Source: Phycisphaerales bacterium AB-hyl4
GTDB lineage: Bacteria; Planctomycetota; Phycisphaerae; Phycisphaerales; Phycisphaeraceae
Length of the DNA: 64,000 bases
Assembly (NCBI GenBank): GCA_041821185.1
Contig: JBGUBD010000013.1
Location: 45,346-109,345, forward strand
Reading direction: 5' to 3'
The position numbers and the translations under genes are program-made. The notes under the pieces are model-generated. The model saw nothing but the letters and a program-made list of their open reading frames with translations. It was not told the DNA's origin and ran no database searches. Shown here one piece after another: positions 16,666 to 25,125 of the stretch. Every line of letters begins with the position of its first letter. Within the stretch, counting starts at the first letter, position 1.

Positions 16666-18471
16666 TCAACCGTTTTCGTTCGATGCGGCGACCGCTTGCG
16701 CCGCTTCGAGGCTGCGGCGGGAGTCGTAGCCCTGCGCGATCGGCATGCGGCGACCGAAGCCGAACGCTCGGCCGGTGATTTTCAACCCCGGCGCCATCTG
16801 CTTGCGTTTGTATTCGTTCACGTCGATCAATCGCACCACTCGCAGCACGACGTCCGCATCGAAGCCGGTTTCCTTGACGATCCGTCGGGCGGACTGCTCC
16901 CGTTCGACATAGCGTTCGATGATTTCGTCGAGCACTTCGTAAGCAGGCAGCGAGTCCTGGTCGGTCTGGTCCGGGCGCAACTCGGCGCTTGGCGGTTTGG
17001 TGATCGTGTCTTCGGGAATAACCGGCCCGTCGAAGCGTTCGCGAAGCGGCGAGGCGGGGTCGTCGTTGATCCAGCGGGCAAGCTGGTAGACCATCATCTT
17101 GGGCACGTCGCTGAGGATCGCCATGCCGCCCGCCATGTCGCCGTAGAGCGTGCAGTAGCCGACGGCGACTTCGCTCTTGTTGCCGGTGGTCACCAGCATC
17201 GAGCCGAACTTGTTGGAGAAGGCCATGAGGATGATGCCGCGCACGCGGGCCTGCACGTTCTCTTCCGCCGAGTCGGGGGGCAGGCCCTGGAAGTGCGGCT
17301 GCAACAGTTGCTCGAATGCCTGGTGCGGCGCTTCGATTGAGATTTCATCAAACGCGATGCTGAGCTTCTCGGCCAACAGGCGCGCGTCACGCTTCGAGCC
17401 TTCGGATGAAAATCGGCTGGGCATGGCGATGCCGCGCACATTCTGCGAGCCCAGCGCTGCGACGCAGATCGCGGCCGACACTGCTGAGTCGATGCCGCCG
17501 CTGAGTCCGATCACGACCGACTTAAACCCGCACTTTCGGCAGTAGTCGCGCAGCCCCAGCACCAGCGCGTGATAGGCTGCTTCCAATTCCGACTTCGTAC
17601 GTACCTCACCCCCGACGGTTGCGGGCAAGTCGGCCGACGGCATGTCCGCCACGGCGCTCGTCGCTTTCCGTGGTTCGGGTTTTTCATTGCCCGCGGCGGG
17701 CTCGCCGACGGGCAGGTCGACTAGCAGCAGGTCTTCTTCAAACCCCTTCGCCTCGGCGATGAGGTTGCCGCGGCTGTCGATCACGCAGGAGTACCCGTCG
17801 AAAACGAGTTCGTCGTTGCCGCCGACCTGATTGCAGTAGACCAGCGGCAGGCCGTGGCCGCGGGCGGCGCTGGTCATGAGCCTACGGCGGAACGCGTGCT
17901 TGCGCACGACGAAAGGCGAGGCCGCGCAGTTAATGAACAGGTCCGCGCCGCGCTGGGCGAGCTGATCGATCGGGTTGTCGTGGTAAAGCTGACGACTGAA
18001 AACGCGTTCGTCGTTCCAGAGGTCTTCGCAGATGCTGATGCCGAGCTTCAGCTTGCCGAGGCGGGCGATGTCGACGGCCGGGCCCGGCTCGAAGTAGCGA
18101 TGCTCGTCGAAGACGTCATAAGTCGGCAGCAGGCTTTTGACATGCCGGTGGATAATCTTCCCGTCGGCACACAGCGCTGCGGCGTTGTAGAGGGCCAACC
18201 CGCGCGGCGCGTCGCTGGGGCAGGGGTAGCCGATCACGGCCGCAATATCGTGGCATTCGCTGGCCAGATCCTCCACCGCCTGCACACATTCGCGGATGAC
18301 CGCCGGCTTCAGCAGCAGGTCCTTGGGCGGATAGCCGACCACCGCCAGCTCGGGCAGCACGATCAAATCGGCCCCCTGCTCGGCGGCCCGGTGTAGAGCC
18401 CGGCGGATCAGTGCGGCGTTGCCGTCGATGTCGCCGACGGTCGGGTTTATCTGGGCAAGGGCAATTTTCAT
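16666..18471 (-). CDS. nadE: Glutamine-dependent NAD+ synthetase
   Basis: Final step of NAD biosynthesis, amidating deamido-NAD with ammonia from glutamine. 601 aa. The N-terminal nitrilase-type glutaminase domain (about 1-270) has LPELAVVGYPPKD with the catalytic Glu, the Lys in HVKSLLPTY and the Cys in ISICEDLW. The C-terminal synthetase domain opens with the ATP-binding VIGLSGGIDSAVSA near residue 320 and contains TTGNKSE. All key residues are present. The gene is monocistronic, convergent with the TPR gene. Confidence 0.96.
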   Translation of the reverse strand: MKIALAQINPTVGDIDGNAALIRRALHRAAEQGADLIVLPELAVVGYPPKDLLLKPAVIRECVQAVEDLASECHDIAAVIGYPCPSDAPRGLALYNAAALCADGKIIHRHVKSLLPTYDVFDEHRYFEPGPAVDIARLGKLKLGISICEDLWNDERVFSRQLYHDNPIDQLAQRGADLFINCAASPFVVRKHAFRRRLMTSAARGHGLPLVYCNQVGGNDELVFDGYSCVIDSRGNLIAEAKGFEEDLLLVDLPVGEPAAGNEKPEPRKATSAVADMPSADLPATVGGEVRTKSELEAAYHALVLGLRDYCRKCGFKSVVIGLSGGIDSAVSAAICVAALGSQNVRGIAMPSRFSSEGSKRDARLLAEKLSIAFDEISIEAPHQAFEQLLQPHFQGLPPDSAEENVQARVRGIILMAFSNKFGSMLVTTGNKSEVAVGYCTLYGDMAGGMAILSDVPKMMVYQLARWINDDPASPLRERFDGPVIPEDTITKPPSAELRPDQTDQDSLPAYEVLDEIIERYVEREQSARRIVKETGFDADVVLRVVRLIDVNEYKRKQMAPGLKITGRAFGFGRRMPIAQGYDSRRSLEAAQAVAASNENG

Positions 18472-18666
18472 AACGCTTCACGGTCACGGGTTTTCGAGTT
18501 TCGAGCCTTTGATTGTACGATGTCATGCGGATCGGTGTGCGATCGGCAGCGCCAACCGCAGCCAACCGCCAGGCCGACACAGGTTCGACCCGTTACTGCA
18601 CGCAATTATTCCTTTATCTGACGGTCGCCAAACGATCTCTCGCTTCACGTGGAAAGGGTTCTCATC

Positions 18667-19650
18667 ATGCGTACGATCACGCTCCTGCTGGTCGCCGGGT
18701 TATTCGCCGCGGCCGCGGTCGGCTGCGAAAGCACTTCGCAGCGCGACGCCGAACGGCAACAAACTGCACGCGCGCTCGTTGAGGAAGCCGAGACGTTTCT
18801 CGAACGCGGGCTGGAAGACTCGGCGCTGGCGGCGTTCGGCCTGGCGTTGGAAGAGAACCCGCAACTCGCGGCTGCACACATGGGCATGGGGCAGATCTAC
18901 CTCGGCCGGGGCAACTACGACCTGGCCGGGCCGGCTTATCAACGTGCCACCGAAGTCGAGCCGAGCAATGCTGAAGCCTACTACCGCCTCGGCTTTACGC
19001 AGCAGATGCGGGGCAGCGTCGAGCAGTCGTTGCGCAATTACCTGCGTGCGCTGTCGCTCAACCCGGAGCATATGGAAGCGAACCGCGACATCGCGTCGGC
19101 GTATTTGCAGGTCGGCCGCGCTGGCGACGCCGTGTCCTACGCACGCCGCGCTGTTCGCCTCAATCCTGATAGCCAGGCAGCCTGGGCCAACCTCGGCGGC
19201 GCTTACAGCCTCCTCCGCCGATACGAGGAAGCGCGCGACGCTTACCGGCAGGCGATGGATCTGGGCGAACGGCATCGCCCCGTCATGCTCGGGCTCGCGG
19301 AAGCACACCTGCAACTGGGCAGCCATGAGCAGGCCGTCCACGTGCTTGAAGTGTTGCTTGAGGATCACCCGGACTACGGCCTGGCCCACGAACGCATGGG
19401 CACGGCGTACTTCCGTCTTGGCGAATACGAAAAGGCGCTGGCCGCGTATGAGCGCGCCCACGAAATCGACGAACGCGACACCTCCGCGCTGAACGGGATC
19501 GGTGCGAGTCTGATGACGATGTATCTTGAAACGAATCGGCGGGAGTCGCACTTGCGCGATCGGGCTGTGCGAGCCTGGCAGCAGAGCCTGCGCATCCGCC
19601 CCGACCAGCCGCGGATCTCCGACCTGATCGTGCGATTCAGGCGGTCGTGA
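18667..19650 (+). CDS. TPR-repeat lipoprotein
   Basis: 327 aa. A signal peptide ends in the likely lipobox AVGC (Cys at about residue 20). About seven tetratricopeptide repeats follow (for example AEAYYRLGFTQQMRGSVEQS and YGLAHERMGTAYFRLGEYEK), indicating a protein-protein scaffold tethered to a membrane. The ATG at 18667 follows AAAGG; a GTG at 18649 is less likely. Planctomycetes carry many such proteins, and the partner cannot be told from context. Confidence 0.85.
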   Translation: MRTITLLLVAGLFAAAAVGCESTSQRDAERQQTARALVEEAETFLERGLEDSALAAFGLALEENPQLAAAHMGMGQIYLGRGNYDLAGPAYQRATEVEPSNAEAYYRLGFTQQMRGSVEQSLRNYLRALSLNPEHMEANRDIASAYLQVGRAGDAVSYARRAVRLNPDSQAAWANLGGAYSLLRRYEEARDAYRQAMDLGERHRPVMLGLAEAHLQLGSHEQAVHVLEVLLEDHPDYGLAHERMGTAYFRLGEYEKALAAYERAHEIDERDTSALNGIGASLMTMYLETNRRESHLRDRAVRAWQQSLRIRPDQPRISDLIVRFRRS

Positions 19651-19750
19651 CCAGTGATCAATGTGGAAAGGTTGCTGTCAACGCGGTCAACCTGTTCAGC
19701 CCCAGCGTCCAAGCGCGGGAGGACGCCCCCAAGCCAAGCGTAGCGGCTGG

Positions 19751-19843
19751 GGGTGCCACACAGCAAAAGCGAAGCGTGCTGTGTGCGAAGGACATCCACG
19801 GTGATTCGGCACACAGCACCCTGCGGACTGCTGTGTGGCACCC
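19751..19843. repeat. Nested inverted repeat with CACACAGCA arms
   Basis: The outer arms are a perfect 15-bp inverted repeat, GGGTGCCACACAGCA at 19751-19765 and its complement at 19829-19843. Inside, TGCTGTGTG at 19777-19785 and CACACAGCA at 19810-19818 pair with the outer arms, so either two short hairpins or one long stem can form. It sits between the TPR lipoprotein gene and the convergent ABC ATPase gene. It could terminate either, but no T-run is present. Confidence 0.75.
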
Positions 19844-19918
19844 GCTACGTTTGGATGCGGAATGCTCTAAACACTTGGATCGAGTGGGGGCGAGCCCACT
19901 TGTCGGCTTGAGCGGGCA

Positions 19919-21064
19919 TCAACCGCCGGCGACGGCTGCGGGCTCGCTGGCCTTTAGCGTCAGGTTCTCGCCGTGCGGCCCCGGCTCGAACACGTGCACA
20001 CCGGACATGTCGACATACAACGTGACCTGCTGGTCGTCGGCTTCCAACCGCTCGGCCGACACGCGGGCGACGAGCCGCTGCTTGTTGGCCGTCATCACAA
20101 ACAGGTCCATCGCCGAGCCAAGCGGCTCGACCACGCTCAGCGTACCCGCGAGCTGCTGGTCCGGGCTGTTTGCCTTCTCCGACGCACGCAGGTGCAGCGA
20201 CTCCGGCCGAACACCGAGCACGACCGGCTGCCCAATCCGCCCGGCGAGGCATTCGGCCTTCTCCGCGTTGAGTTTGATCTTGCCCGACTCGCCGACGAAC
20301 CACGTATCATCGCCTTCCTGTTTCAACTCGCCTTCAAGGAAGTTCATCGGCGGCATACCGAGGAAACCCGCCACGAAGCGGTTCGCCGGGTAGTGATAGA
20401 TGTTCAACGGGCCGTCGGCCTGCTGGATGATCCCGCCGTCCATGACCACGACGATGTCGCCGAGCGTCATCGCCTCTTCCTGATCGTGGGTCACGTAAAC
20501 CGTCGTCGTCTTAAGCCGATGATGCAGCCGCTTCAACTCGGCCCGCATCTCGACGCGCAGCTTCGCGTCCAGGTTGGACAGCGGTTCGTCAAAGAGGAAG
20601 CACGCCGGGTCGCGGACGATCGCCCGGCCGACTGCGACGCGCTGCCGCTGACCGCCGGAGAGCGCTTTGGGCTTTCGGTCGAGGTAGTCGTCGAGGCCCA
20701 GAATGGCGGAGGCGTCACGTACCCGTCGCTCGATCTCGGCTTTGGGGAACTTGCGTAGCTTCAACCCGAAGGCCATGTTCTTGTAAACGCTCATGTGCGG
20801 GTAGAGCGCGTAGTTCTGAAAGACCATCGCGATGTCGCGGTTTTTCGGCGCGACGTCGTTGACGACGCGATCGCCGATGCGGACCTCGCCTTCGGTGATT
20901 TCTTCCAGGCCGGCGATCATGCGCAGCGTCGTACTCTTGCCGCAGCCGGACGGCCCCACGAGCACGACGAATCGCCCGTCAGGGATGGTCATGCTGATGG
21001 AATCCACCGCTTTGACGTCGCCGGGGTAAACCTTGCTGATGCGATCGAGTACAACTTCTGCCAT
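19919..21064 (-). CDS. ABC transporter ATPase, MalK/UgpC/MsmK type
   Basis: Energises a carbohydrate or glycerol-3-phosphate importer. 381 aa. Walker A GPSGCGKST at 38-46, Q-loop VFQNYALYPHM near 82-92, signature LSGGQRQR near 135-142, Walker B FLFDEPLSNLDA near 158-169, switch His in THDQEEA. The C-terminal 130 residues form the OB-type regulatory domain of the MalK group. No permease or binding protein is adjacent, consistent with a shared ATPase serving several importers (an inference). Confidence 0.93.
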   Translation of the reverse strand: MAEVVLDRISKVYPGDVKAVDSISMTIPDGRFVVLVGPSGCGKSTTLRMIAGLEEITEGEVRIGDRVVNDVAPKNRDIAMVFQNYALYPHMSVYKNMAFGLKLRKFPKAEIERRVRDASAILGLDDYLDRKPKALSGGQRQRVAVGRAIVRDPACFLFDEPLSNLDAKLRVEMRAELKRLHHRLKTTTVYVTHDQEEAMTLGDIVVVMDGGIIQQADGPLNIYHYPANRFVAGFLGMPPMNFLEGELKQEGDDTWFVGESGKIKLNAEKAECLAGRIGQPVVLGVRPESLHLRASEKANSPDQQLAGTLSVVEPLGSAMDLFVMTANKQRLVARVSAERLEADDQQVTLYVDMSGVHVFEPGPHGENLTLKASEPAAVAGG

Positions 21065-21307
21065 GCCAGGTCATCTCCTGAAGACTGAACAGTCCGAGCA
21101 ACGCTTACGCAAGTGCCTTCGCAGGCAGGCGCTGCCATACCATGCCACCGAAAGCCGAAAGACCTCTGCTCGTCGGCCCGACGAGGTCAGCGGTCTGTTC
21201 CCCAGTGTATATCAATACGCGTTTTCGAGCATGCCCGCTTTGTGAAAATCCACGTGAATCGGCGAAAACCCGCCTGCAGGCCCCGCCCCTGCTCCCCCCA
21301 GCCACGC

Positions 21308-21342
21308 AAAAAACCCACGGCGACCGTAGCCGCCATGGGTTT
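21308..21342 (-). terminator. Rho-independent terminator of the VOC/SnoaL/DUF899 operon
   Basis: On the minus strand a 12-bp stem with one mismatch (AAACCCATGGCG / CGCCGTGGGTTT) is followed by six T residues, 31 bases after the VOC stop. The rest of the 21065-21372 gap shows nothing else clear. Confidence 0.85.
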
Positions 21343-21372
21343 CAGCGATCCGACCACTTACGCCACCGTCTC

Positions 21373-21828
21373 TCACCCAGGCTGGTCGACCTGCTCCGTG
21401 AAGGCTCGCGCCCGGCGGTTCAGTTCGTCGGGCGAGACATCTTCCACGTGCGTCGCGATCGACCACGCATTGCCCCACGGGTCGCGTACGCTCGCGAAGC
21501 GGTCGCCCCAGAACATGTCCGCCGGCTCCATGACCGACGTGGCCCCCGCTTCCATCAACTTGCGGTACACCGCGTCAACCTCGTCCACGTAGACGTACAG
21601 CGCCCCCGGCATGGGGCCCATCTGTTCGCACGCCTCGCTGATCATGATCAGCGAATCGCCGATGCGAACCTCCGCGTGCATGATCGCCCCGTCCGGCCGA
21701 TCGTGCCGCCCGACCTCCGACCCGCCGAACACCTGCTCGATAAACGCCACCAACTTGTCCGCACCGGCCACCGTCAGGTACGGCGTCACCGTGTGATAAC
21801 CCTTCGGAATCGTCTTGACCTGCCCCAT
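21373..21828 (-). CDS. VOC family protein (PhnB/glyoxalase-like)
   Basis: 151 aa. The start YHTVTPYLTVAGADKLVAFI and the end VRDPWGNAWSIATHVEDVSP match the PhnB-like branch of the vicinal-oxygen-chelate fold. These proteins are often annotated as glyoxalase/bleomycin-resistance-like, and the real substrate is usually unknown. The ATG at 21828 is preceded by AGGAG. It is the last gene of an operon with a SnoaL-like protein and DUF899, divergent from a TetR regulator. Confidence 0.88.
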   Translation of the reverse strand: MGQVKTIPKGYHTVTPYLTVAGADKLVAFIEQVFGGSEVGRHDRPDGAIMHAEVRIGDSLIMISEACEQMGPMPGALYVYVDEVDAVYRKLMEAGATSVMEPADMFWGDRFASVRDPWGNAWSIATHVEDVSPDELNRRARAFTEQVDQPG

Positions 21829-21882
21829 GATCGTGCTCCTGACTTTCAAAATATTTCCATTCCACTTCAACGCATCAACCGC

Positions 21883-22329
21883 TCACGGCTTCAAATCCAT
21901 CAACGCATTGCCCGTCTCACAATCAAACGGCGCCGAATCGTGCGTGTGAGCGATCCGCCACTCGCCATCCAGTTTGCGGAAGCAAAGCGTCGTCCGCGCC
22001 CAGAAGTCATGCGACTCGCCATCGCCGCCCATGCCCCGAATGTTGGTCAGGCAATGAGCGAACGCCACGTCGTCACCGGCAAACACCGTCAGGTCACGCA
22101 CCTCAAAGCTAAGCTCACCTTTGGTGAAGGCGAAACACTGCTCCCAGTTGTGACGATATTCCTCCAGCGAAATACGCAACGGCGGTACGGCATCAAACGC
22201 AGTCATCTGCGACGCGTAAAAACGCATCACCGCATCCACATCCTTCTCGCGTATCGCATGGACCCACGAATTAACCAGTTCGCGTATCCGTGCTTCGTTT
22301 GCAACAGCGGGGGCTTCGGTATTCATCAT
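21883..22329 (-). CDS. SnoaL-like / DUF4440 (NTF2-fold) protein
   Basis: 148 aa, an NTF2-like fold of the SgcJ/EcaC type: RIRELVNSWVHAIREKDVDAVMRFYA at the start, WARTTLCFRKLDGEWRIAHTHDSAPF at the end. Such proteins may be small-molecule isomerases or non-catalytic binders. It starts with tandem ATGs at 22329 and 22326, preceded by AGGAG. It lies between the DUF899 and VOC genes, which commonly travel together under TetR/ArsR control. Confidence 0.87.
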   Translation of the reverse strand: MMNTEAPAVANEARIRELVNSWVHAIREKDVDAVMRFYASQMTAFDAVPPLRISLEEYRHNWEQCFAFTKGELSFEVRDLTVFAGDDVAFAHCLTNIRGMGGDGESHDFWARTTLCFRKLDGEWRIAHTHDSAPFDCETGNALMDLKP

Positions 22330-22405
22330 GGTTCTCCTGACTTCACTGCCAAATTCATCACTCGTCGATCAACTACGCGGGCAAGCGACGCGCTCACCCG
22401 CACGC

Positions 22406-23164
22406 TCACCCATACGTCGGCTTCTGCGGCCAGCCGGCGGGCGAATCCTCAAAGTCTTCCTGCCGACCGTAAGGCGTCACATCGAGCAGGCTGTAGGCAT
22501 CGGTCAACCGTTCGACGCCACGCGCGTACGACGAGTAGGTGTGAAAAATGTCGCGGTCCATGCGGAAGAACACGCTCAGGCCATGCGATTCGCCCTTGAA
22601 GGTCGAGTCCGGCTTCTCGCGGAAGTTGTTTTCAATGGGCGCGACGGTGTGATCCAGCGTCGCGTGAAAGTCATAGTTGAAGTCGCTGCCGAACGACGAG
22701 TACCAGTCGTGCTTCCAGCCCTTCGCCTGGCGGTAGGGATCGAAGGTTGCAACCGGTGCGCGTGACACGAGCGCGAAACTCGTATCGCGTTCGTTCAGCT
22801 TGGTCAGATCGCCCAGCGAATCGACAAAGTCTGTGCAGCCGTCACACCCCTGCTCCCACGCGGGGTCGAACATGAAGTGGTAGACGATCAACTGTCGTCG
22901 CCCCTGAAACAAGTCGAGCAGGGTTGCTTCCGCGTCGCGAGGCGCCGGGCCCTTGAAGCGGTAGTCTTTCTCAAGCTTGACCATCGGCAGCCGACGTCGC
23001 TCGGCGTTCAACGCGTCGTACTGCCGCGTCAACGCCTTCTCCTTCTCCAGCAACTGCACCCGCGCCGCCCGCCAGGAGGCCCGGTCGCTAATCGGCGGAT
23101 GCGCAAGTTGCGTTTCCGGCGGTGTCGCCTGGCCCGCTTTACTGTCACAGCATGGTCGCGTCAT
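22406..23164 (-). CDS. DUF899 family thioredoxin-fold protein
   Basis: 252 aa of the DUF899 family (thioredoxin-like). Characteristic segments are [32 protein letters not shown], the Cys motif [12 protein letters not shown] near residue 107, and GWKHDWYSS. The function is unestablished; a redox or chloride-stress role has been proposed for relatives. It is the first gene of the operon divergent from the TetR gene at 23299, which is likely its regulator. Confidence 0.9.
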   Translation of the reverse strand: MTRPCCDSKAGQATPPETQLAHPPISDRASWRAARVQLLEKEKALTRQYDALNAERRRLPMVKLEKDYRFKGPAPRDAEATLLDLFQGRRQLIVYHFMFDPAWEQGCDGCTDFVDSLGDLTKLNERDTSFALVSRAPVATFDPYRQAKGWKHDWYSSFGSDFNYDFHATLDHTVAPIENNFREKPDSTFKGESHGLSVFFRMDRDIFHTYSSYARGVERLTDAYSLLDVTPYGRQEDFEDSPAGWPQKPTYG

Positions 23165-23212
23165 GTTTTTCCCCGTTTCGCTGCCGAGGCATGAACACGC
23201 CCCGACTTAATT

Positions 23213-23256
23213 ATGTAGTTATTACTATATATTATGCTTGAGAACTCAGGTCAAGC
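23213..23256. promoter_or_regulatory. Candidate TetR operators in the divergent promoter region
   Basis: The A/T-rich intergenic region between DUF899 and the TetR gene holds two inverted repeats. One is ATGTAGT-TATT-ACTATAT at 23213-23230 (one mismatch). The other is GCTTGA-N9-TCAAGC at 23236-23256 (perfect). Either could be bound by the TetR protein encoded alongside. Confidence 0.5.
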
Positions 23257-23298
23257 AGAATAATGTAATGACGACGAAAAAATTCAACGGAGATCTGG

Positions 23299-23886
23299 AT
23301 GCCGCGAGGCCGACCGCGTGAATTTGATATTGAGCAGGCCCTGGACACCGCTTTGGAGGTGTTCTGGCGTCATGGCTACGAAGGCACTTCGCTGGCACAG
23401 CTCAGCGAGGCGATGGATATCAATCTGCCCAGCCTCTACGCGGCGTTCGGCAACAAGGAGGCGCTGTTCACCAAGGTCGTCGATCGCTACATCGAGAAGC
23501 CGGCGTCTTACCTGCTCAAGGCGATCCAGCAGCCCACCGCGCGGGCCGTGGCGGAGCAGGCCTTCCGCGGCGCGATCGACATGATCAGCAAGCCCGGTGC
23601 TGGAGACGGCTGCCTGCTGGTGCACGGCGCGCTGGCGTCAGGCCCGACGGCGGCGTCTATCCGCGAGCAGTTGAACAACCGCCGCGCCGGCGCGGAAGCC
23701 GCCGTCTGCCAACGCCTCGAACACGCCAAGGCGGTGGGCGACCTGCCTGCCGACGCCGACCCGGTGCAACTCGCCCGCTACCTGATGACCGTCATCTGGG
23801 GCCTGTCCGTTCAAGCGGCGGGCGGCGCGACGCGCAGACAGCTCAAACAGACCGCTGCGCTCGCGATGGAGGCCTGGCCCACGTAG
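23299..23886 (+). CDS. TetR/AcrR family transcriptional regulator
   Basis: 195 aa. The N-terminal HTH is clear: GRPREFDIEQALDTALEVFW, then GTSLAQLSEAMDINLPSLYAAFGNKEALF, typical of the TetR subgroup with a C-terminal TetR_C_16/YcdC-like domain. The ATG at 23299 has ACGGAG six bases upstream. It is divergent from the DUF899 operon and probably represses it and itself through the repeats at 23213-23256. Confidence 0.93.
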   Translation: MPRGRPREFDIEQALDTALEVFWRHGYEGTSLAQLSEAMDINLPSLYAAFGNKEALFTKVVDRYIEKPASYLLKAIQQPTARAVAEQAFRGAIDMISKPGAGDGCLLVHGALASGPTAASIREQLNNRRAGAEAAVCQRLEHAKAVGDLPADADPVQLARYLMTVIWGLSVQAAGGATRRQLKQTAALAMEAWPT

Positions 23887-23939
23887 GCCGGCACAAGCCT
23901 GTCATCGCACTGACGTTCGGCACCCATAACGATGGCCTT

Positions 23940-24260
23940 TTGCTGTTGGTTGCGATCGCGTGGATCTACGGCTTCGCCAACCTTGTTCTGGCCCGCGGGT
24001 ACATGCGCGTTGGTGGAATCGTCGTGGCACCCGTGTGGGCGTTTGCCGTGGGCTTTGTCACCTGGCCCATCATCGTGCTGACCAGCGAACCGCTGGGCGT
24101 GATTATCGGGATGCTGATCCATGTGGCCTCGCCGTTCGTGACTTGGTACGGCCTGACGGATCGCGCCCTCGATGAGTCAGCGACGTCAAAGGGCGCGAAG
24201 AAAGCCCCGGTGGCGAGCGGCCATGATCAAAAAGAAAGTTGCCGGGACTCCTACGCGTAA
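23940..24260 (+). CDS. Small membrane protein, hypothetical
   Basis: 106 aa from a TTG start; the frame is open to further upstream but has no ATG or GTG there. Three hydrophobic segments (about 1-20, 25-45, 50-72) and a short charged tail. It has no recognised family. It starts 53 bases after the TetR gene on the same strand. The reading frame is credible because of its clean membrane pattern, but the start is uncertain. Confidence 0.5.
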   Translation: MLLVAIAWIYGFANLVLARGYMRVGGIVVAPVWAFAVGFVTWPIIVLTSEPLGVIIGMLIHVASPFVTWYGLTDRALDESATSKGAKKAPVASGHDQKESCRDSYA

Positions 24261-24350
24261 GAATCTTTACCACGCCCCCACCCCTTCGCCCGCGAGGTCA
24301 CCGGTTATGTCCCTTCCGCCACGCTCTCAATTTCCAAAGGACGCGTCACG

Positions 24351-24902
24351 ATGATGGACACGATCACCCCCGTCGATACTGAGTTGAAATCACTACGCAG
24401 ACAAGTCACGAACTGCCGCCGAATGATCTTGTTGGGCGGTGCGCTGGTGGCCGTGCTGTTAATCCTTGGAATGCAGAGTCAACCGAGCCAAGACGTCGTG
24501 CGGGCGCAGCGGTTTGAAGTTGTCGACGAACAGGGACGCGTACGGGCCGTGCTGAGCACCCTCCGAGGTGGCGGGCATCCGACCTTGACATTTCTGGACG
24601 CTGAGGGCAACGACCGCATCAACCTTCATGCTGTGCCGCACAGAGGCCCCATGATGGAGTTCATCGACGACAACAAACGGGCCAGAATGCGCCTGTCGCT
24701 GCTTCCCGATGGCAACCCAATTCTGGTCATGAACGACCCTGACGGCCAGGCTCGTATGAGCATGCTGCTCCGGATGAACGATGGCGGGCCGTTCATTCGC
24801 GTGCTTGACGATCGACAGCGTGTGCGCGGCACATTCGGCCTCACGCGTGCCGTCGCCCCGAAAGCGTGCGATGTGCTTTCCTTTGCCAGCCATGCGCCCT
24901 AG
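24351..24902 (+). CDS. Membrane-anchored hypothetical protein with repeated beta-rich motif
   Basis: 183 aa. A short cytoplasmic N-terminus, one hydrophobic helix near 24-44, then an outside domain in which a short pattern recurs: FEVVDEQGRVRAVLST, LTFLDAEGNDRINL, LVMNDPDGQARMSM, IRVLDDRQRVRGTF. The repeats suggest a small beta-solenoid or stacked hairpins. Similar proteins occur in planctomycetes with no assigned role. AAAGG precedes the tandem ATG start. Confidence 0.75.
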   Translation: MMDTITPVDTELKSLRRQVTNCRRMILLGGALVAVLLILGMQSQPSQDVVRAQRFEVVDEQGRVRAVLSTLRGGGHPTLTFLDAEGNDRINLHAVPHRGPMMEFIDDNKRARMRLSLLPDGNPILVMNDPDGQARMSMLLRMNDGGPFIRVLDDRQRVRGTFGLTRAVAPKACDVLSFASHAP

Positions 24903-25125
24903 CTTGCCAGACTGAGGCGCGCAATCTTCCCTTTTTGATAAGAAAGTCAGTGGGCACGGTTGCGATGAGGGGTGCTTCCGTTATGGTGGAATGGTGGCAA
25001 CCGCCGTTGCGGTCGTCTTTTGAGGGGCAGACATTCCAGCAGGCATCTACGCCTCCTCCCTTCATTCTCGGTACGTTCCGCCGTCTGCCGGAGTGCCCGA
25101 GTCAAGTTTTCGTGAGAGGTGTGAT

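Noticed and set aside
21142-22599. 485-codon plus-strand open frame
   Set aside because: Antisense to the VOC and SnoaL genes; Arg/His-rich, no domain.
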